NCBI GenBank assembly: GCA_020216925.1
Contig: JAIWOL010000005.1
Coordinates: 1-10,000, forward strand
Origin: Thiobacillus sp.
Lineage (GTDB): Bacteria; Pseudomonadota; Gammaproteobacteria; Burkholderiales; Thiobacillaceae
Direction: 5' to 3'
Length of the DNA: 10,000 nucleotides
Shown piece after piece: positions 7,134 through 10,000 of the stretch (position 1 is its first letter; each line of letters starts with the position of its first letter). The notes beneath the pieces were generated by a model that saw only the letters and a list, made by a program, of their open reading frames with translations, made no database searches and was not told the DNA's origin. Position numbers and translations under genes: made by a program.

Positions 7134-7141
7134 CTCCCCTT
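7134..7141 (-). promoter_or_regulatory. Ribosome-binding site of the DUF898 gene
   Basis: AAGGGGAG on the - strand, ending 3 bases before the ATG at 7130 (the AGGGG core is about 5 bases away). It is the clearest Shine-Dalgarno among the - strand genes here and supports this start. Confidence 0.7.
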
Positions 7142-7187
7142 GGTCGTGGTCTGGTTTTTATTGTGTGGTCGAGACTCCGCGCCCGGG

Positions 7188-7193
7188 ATTCTA
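7188..7193 (-). promoter_or_regulatory. Candidate -10 element of the DUF898-M48 unit
   Basis: TAGAAT on the - strand in the 88-bp gap between the tgt stop and DUF898, followed by CCCGGG just as upstream of yajC. No convincing -35 is found at 16-18 bp; GTGACA exists at 7222-7217 but is 23 bp away. Expected start is near 7181, giving a leader of about 50 bases. Confidence 0.35.
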
Positions 7194-7218
7194 CACGGCT
7201 GGCGCGAAGGGACGCATG

Positions 7219-9338
<2,120 letters not shown>

Positions 9339-9346
9339 GGGGCGCG

Positions 9347-9374
9347 ATTATAGCTGTCGCCTTGCCCGTGTCCC
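9347..9374 (-). promoter_or_regulatory. queA-tgt promoter
   Basis: On the - strand a perfect TATAAT (9352-9347) is preceded, 16 bp away, by GGGACA (9374-9369), which matches TTGACA at four positions. The -10 ends 8 bases before the queA ATG, so the predicted start of transcription (about 9341-9339) is at or next to the first codon. Confidence 0.65.
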
Positions 9375-9390
9375 GTGGCTGGGCGATAAT
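9362..9390 (+). promoter_or_regulatory. tRNA-Leu promoter
   Basis: TTGCCC (9362-9367) and GATAAT (9385-9390) are separated by exactly 17 bp. Transcription would start near 9397, about 34 bases before the mature tRNA. The -35 lies inside the queA promoter spacer, so the two divergent promoters interlock. Confidence 0.6.
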
Positions 9391-9430
9391 GCGCGGCTTG
9401 CGTGCCGGCGCGTTCATGCCGGCTTCTTTG

Positions 9431-9515
9431 GCCCAGGTGGCGGAATCGGTAGACGCAGCGGATTCAAAATCCGCCGCCGCAAGGTGTGGGGGTTCGAGTC
9501 CCCCCCTGGGCACCA
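9431..9515 (+). tRNA. tRNA-Leu (anticodon CAA)
   Basis: An 85-base class II tRNA with CCA encoded (9513-9515). The acceptor GCCCAGG (9431-9437) pairs with CCTGGGC (9505-9511), discriminator A9512. The anticodon stem GCGGA/TCCGC (9458-9462, 9470-9474) closes the loop TTCAAAA with anticodon CAA at 9465-9467, reading UUG. The long variable arm (9475-9487) folds as a 4-bp stem, including one G-U pair, capped by a GCAA tetraloop. The T stem GGGGG/CCCCC (9488-9492, 9500-9504) encloses TTCGAGT. Five T residues (9517-9521) follow at once and may help termination. CAA is not a queuosine target, so there is no direct functional link to queA-tgt. Confidence 0.97.
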
Positions 9516-9784
9516 CTTTTTCAATTTCAATACAGACAGTTTCCAGGCGTGTGCGGCCGATGCTGCGCGCGGCTTCGGCATTGCGCACCGTTCGGGTGCA
9601 TTTCACCCGGCCCTGCTGGTGCAAAGCCCCCTGAATGCGCAACCGCGCCGACAGGTTTCGTTTCTGTCACAAGCAAAACACACGCTTTTCCTATAGTTGG
9701 CTGACTGGCTGCCGAATATGGCACAGCCGTTGCTTTGTGGCGTTACATGACGGCCCGGGCCGTTGAAGAGACAGGAGATGGATG
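9516..9784 (+). other. Intergenic region between tRNA-Leu and pgi
   Basis: No convincing gene is seen in these 269 bases. It holds two mutually exclusive hairpins: GCACC/GGTGC (9585-9589 with 9595-9599) and CGGGTG/CACCCG (9593-9598 with 9604-9609); a third, GACAG/CTGTC (9650-9654 with 9664-9668); a weak -10-like TATAGT at 9692-9697 without a good -35; and a perfect 14-bp palindrome ACGGCCCGGGCCGT at 9750-9763, ten bases before the pgi ribosome-binding site. The real pgi promoter cannot be placed with confidence. Confidence 0.5.
9773..9777 (+). promoter_or_regulatory. Ribosome-binding site of pgi
   Basis: AGGAG. Spacing is 7 bases to the ATG at 9785 and 4 bases to the in-frame ATG at 9782, which favours the second ATG. 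Confidence 0.75.
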
Positions 9785-10000
9785 ATGTCGGCAGTTCAGG
9801 CAGTTCGCGAGACGATGGTCGAGGGTCCTTTGCACCGCCCGGTCTGCCAGTATCTGCGGGCGCATCATGCGGAAATGTCGGCTATCCACATGCGCACGCT
9901 GTTCGATGCGGACCCGTCGCGTTTCGAACGCTTTTCGATCCAGTCCGGAGAATTGCTGCTGGATTATTCCAAGAACCGTATCAACGGCGAAACCATGCGT
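9785..10000 (+). CDS. pgi: Glucose-6-phosphate isomerase, N-terminal part (3' end outside window)
   Basis: Pgi interconverts glucose 6-phosphate and fructose 6-phosphate in glycolysis and gluconeogenesis. Only the first 72 codons are present and the frame is open to the window end. The identification rests on the segment from about residue 38, [33 protein letters not shown], which follows the family pattern LF..D..RF..FS....-[11 protein letters not shown] as in E. coli Pgi (LVDYSKNRITEETL); the catalytic domains lie outside. Two adjacent in-frame ATGs occur (9782 and 9785); the second is preferred for its spacing to AGGAG. A third, out-of-frame ATG at 9778 overlaps the ribosome-binding site. 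The first 20 or so residues ([13 protein letters not shown]) are not conserved. Confidence 0.88.
   Translation, partial: MSAVQAVRETMVEGPLHRPVCQYLRAHHAEMSAIHMRTLFDADPSRFERFSIQSGELLLDYSKNRINGETMR

Noticed and set aside
9431..9515. tRNA-Leu as an integration site of a mobile element
   Set aside because: No second copy of the tRNA 3' end and no integrase are visible in the flanking sequence; pgi follows.
9431..9515. Queuosine link between queA-tgt and the adjacent tRNA
   Set aside because: Queuosine is placed only in tRNAs with GUN anticodons; this tRNA has CAA, so it is not a substrate.
9778..10000. ATG at 9778 as the pgi start or a separate gene
   Set aside because: It overlaps the ribosome-binding site and is out of frame with the clear Pgi sequence; its translation has no recognisable motif although it stays open.

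Overview
This is a GC-rich, gene-dense chromosomal window of housekeeping genes. Gene order (recO-pdxJ; queA-tgt ... yajC-secD-secF) and protein sequences point to a Betaproteobacterium, perhaps of the Thiobacillus/Rhodocyclales type. The genus is a guess; the class is fairly safe. There are no insertion sequences, integrases, CRISPR arrays or obvious prophage genes.

Layout. On the + strand, positions 1-1147 hold the 3' end of recO (recombination mediator) followed 4 bp later by pdxJ (vitamin B6 ring-closing enzyme). Everything from 1151 to 9338 is on the - strand, read right to left: queA and tgt (queuosine tRNA modification, overlapping by 4 bp), a DUF898/YjgN-type membrane protein and a membrane-anchored M48 metalloprotease (also overlapping by 4 bp), yajC, secD and secF (accessory Sec translocon), then a DedA-family membrane protein whose stop lies 3 bp from the pdxJ stop. 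To the right of queA, on the + strand, come a tRNA-Leu(CAA) gene with encoded CCA (9431-9515) and, after a 269-bp gap, the start of pgi (glucose-6-phosphate isomerase), which runs off the window.

How the parts relate. queA-tgt-yajC-secD-secF is a classic proteobacterial gene order. Here it is interrupted between tgt and yajC by the two-gene DUF898-M48 unit, and both yajC and the DUF898 gene have their own -10-like element with the same 12-bp core. The old operon therefore looks like three transcription units: queA-tgt, DUF898-M48, and yajC-secD-secF(-dedA). The DUF898-M48 pair is the least understood part of the window and the best candidate for an undescribed system: a membrane protein made of three related modules, translationally coupled to a membrane protease, beside the Sec accessory translocon.

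Regulatory signals worth noting are the queA/tRNA-Leu intergenic region, where two divergent promoters interlock and queA appears to be transcribed without a leader; a triplicated 7-bp repeat in place of the dedA Shine-Dalgarno; and a strong GC hairpin immediately after the M48 stop. All functional statements come from reading the sequence and family knowledge; no database search was run.
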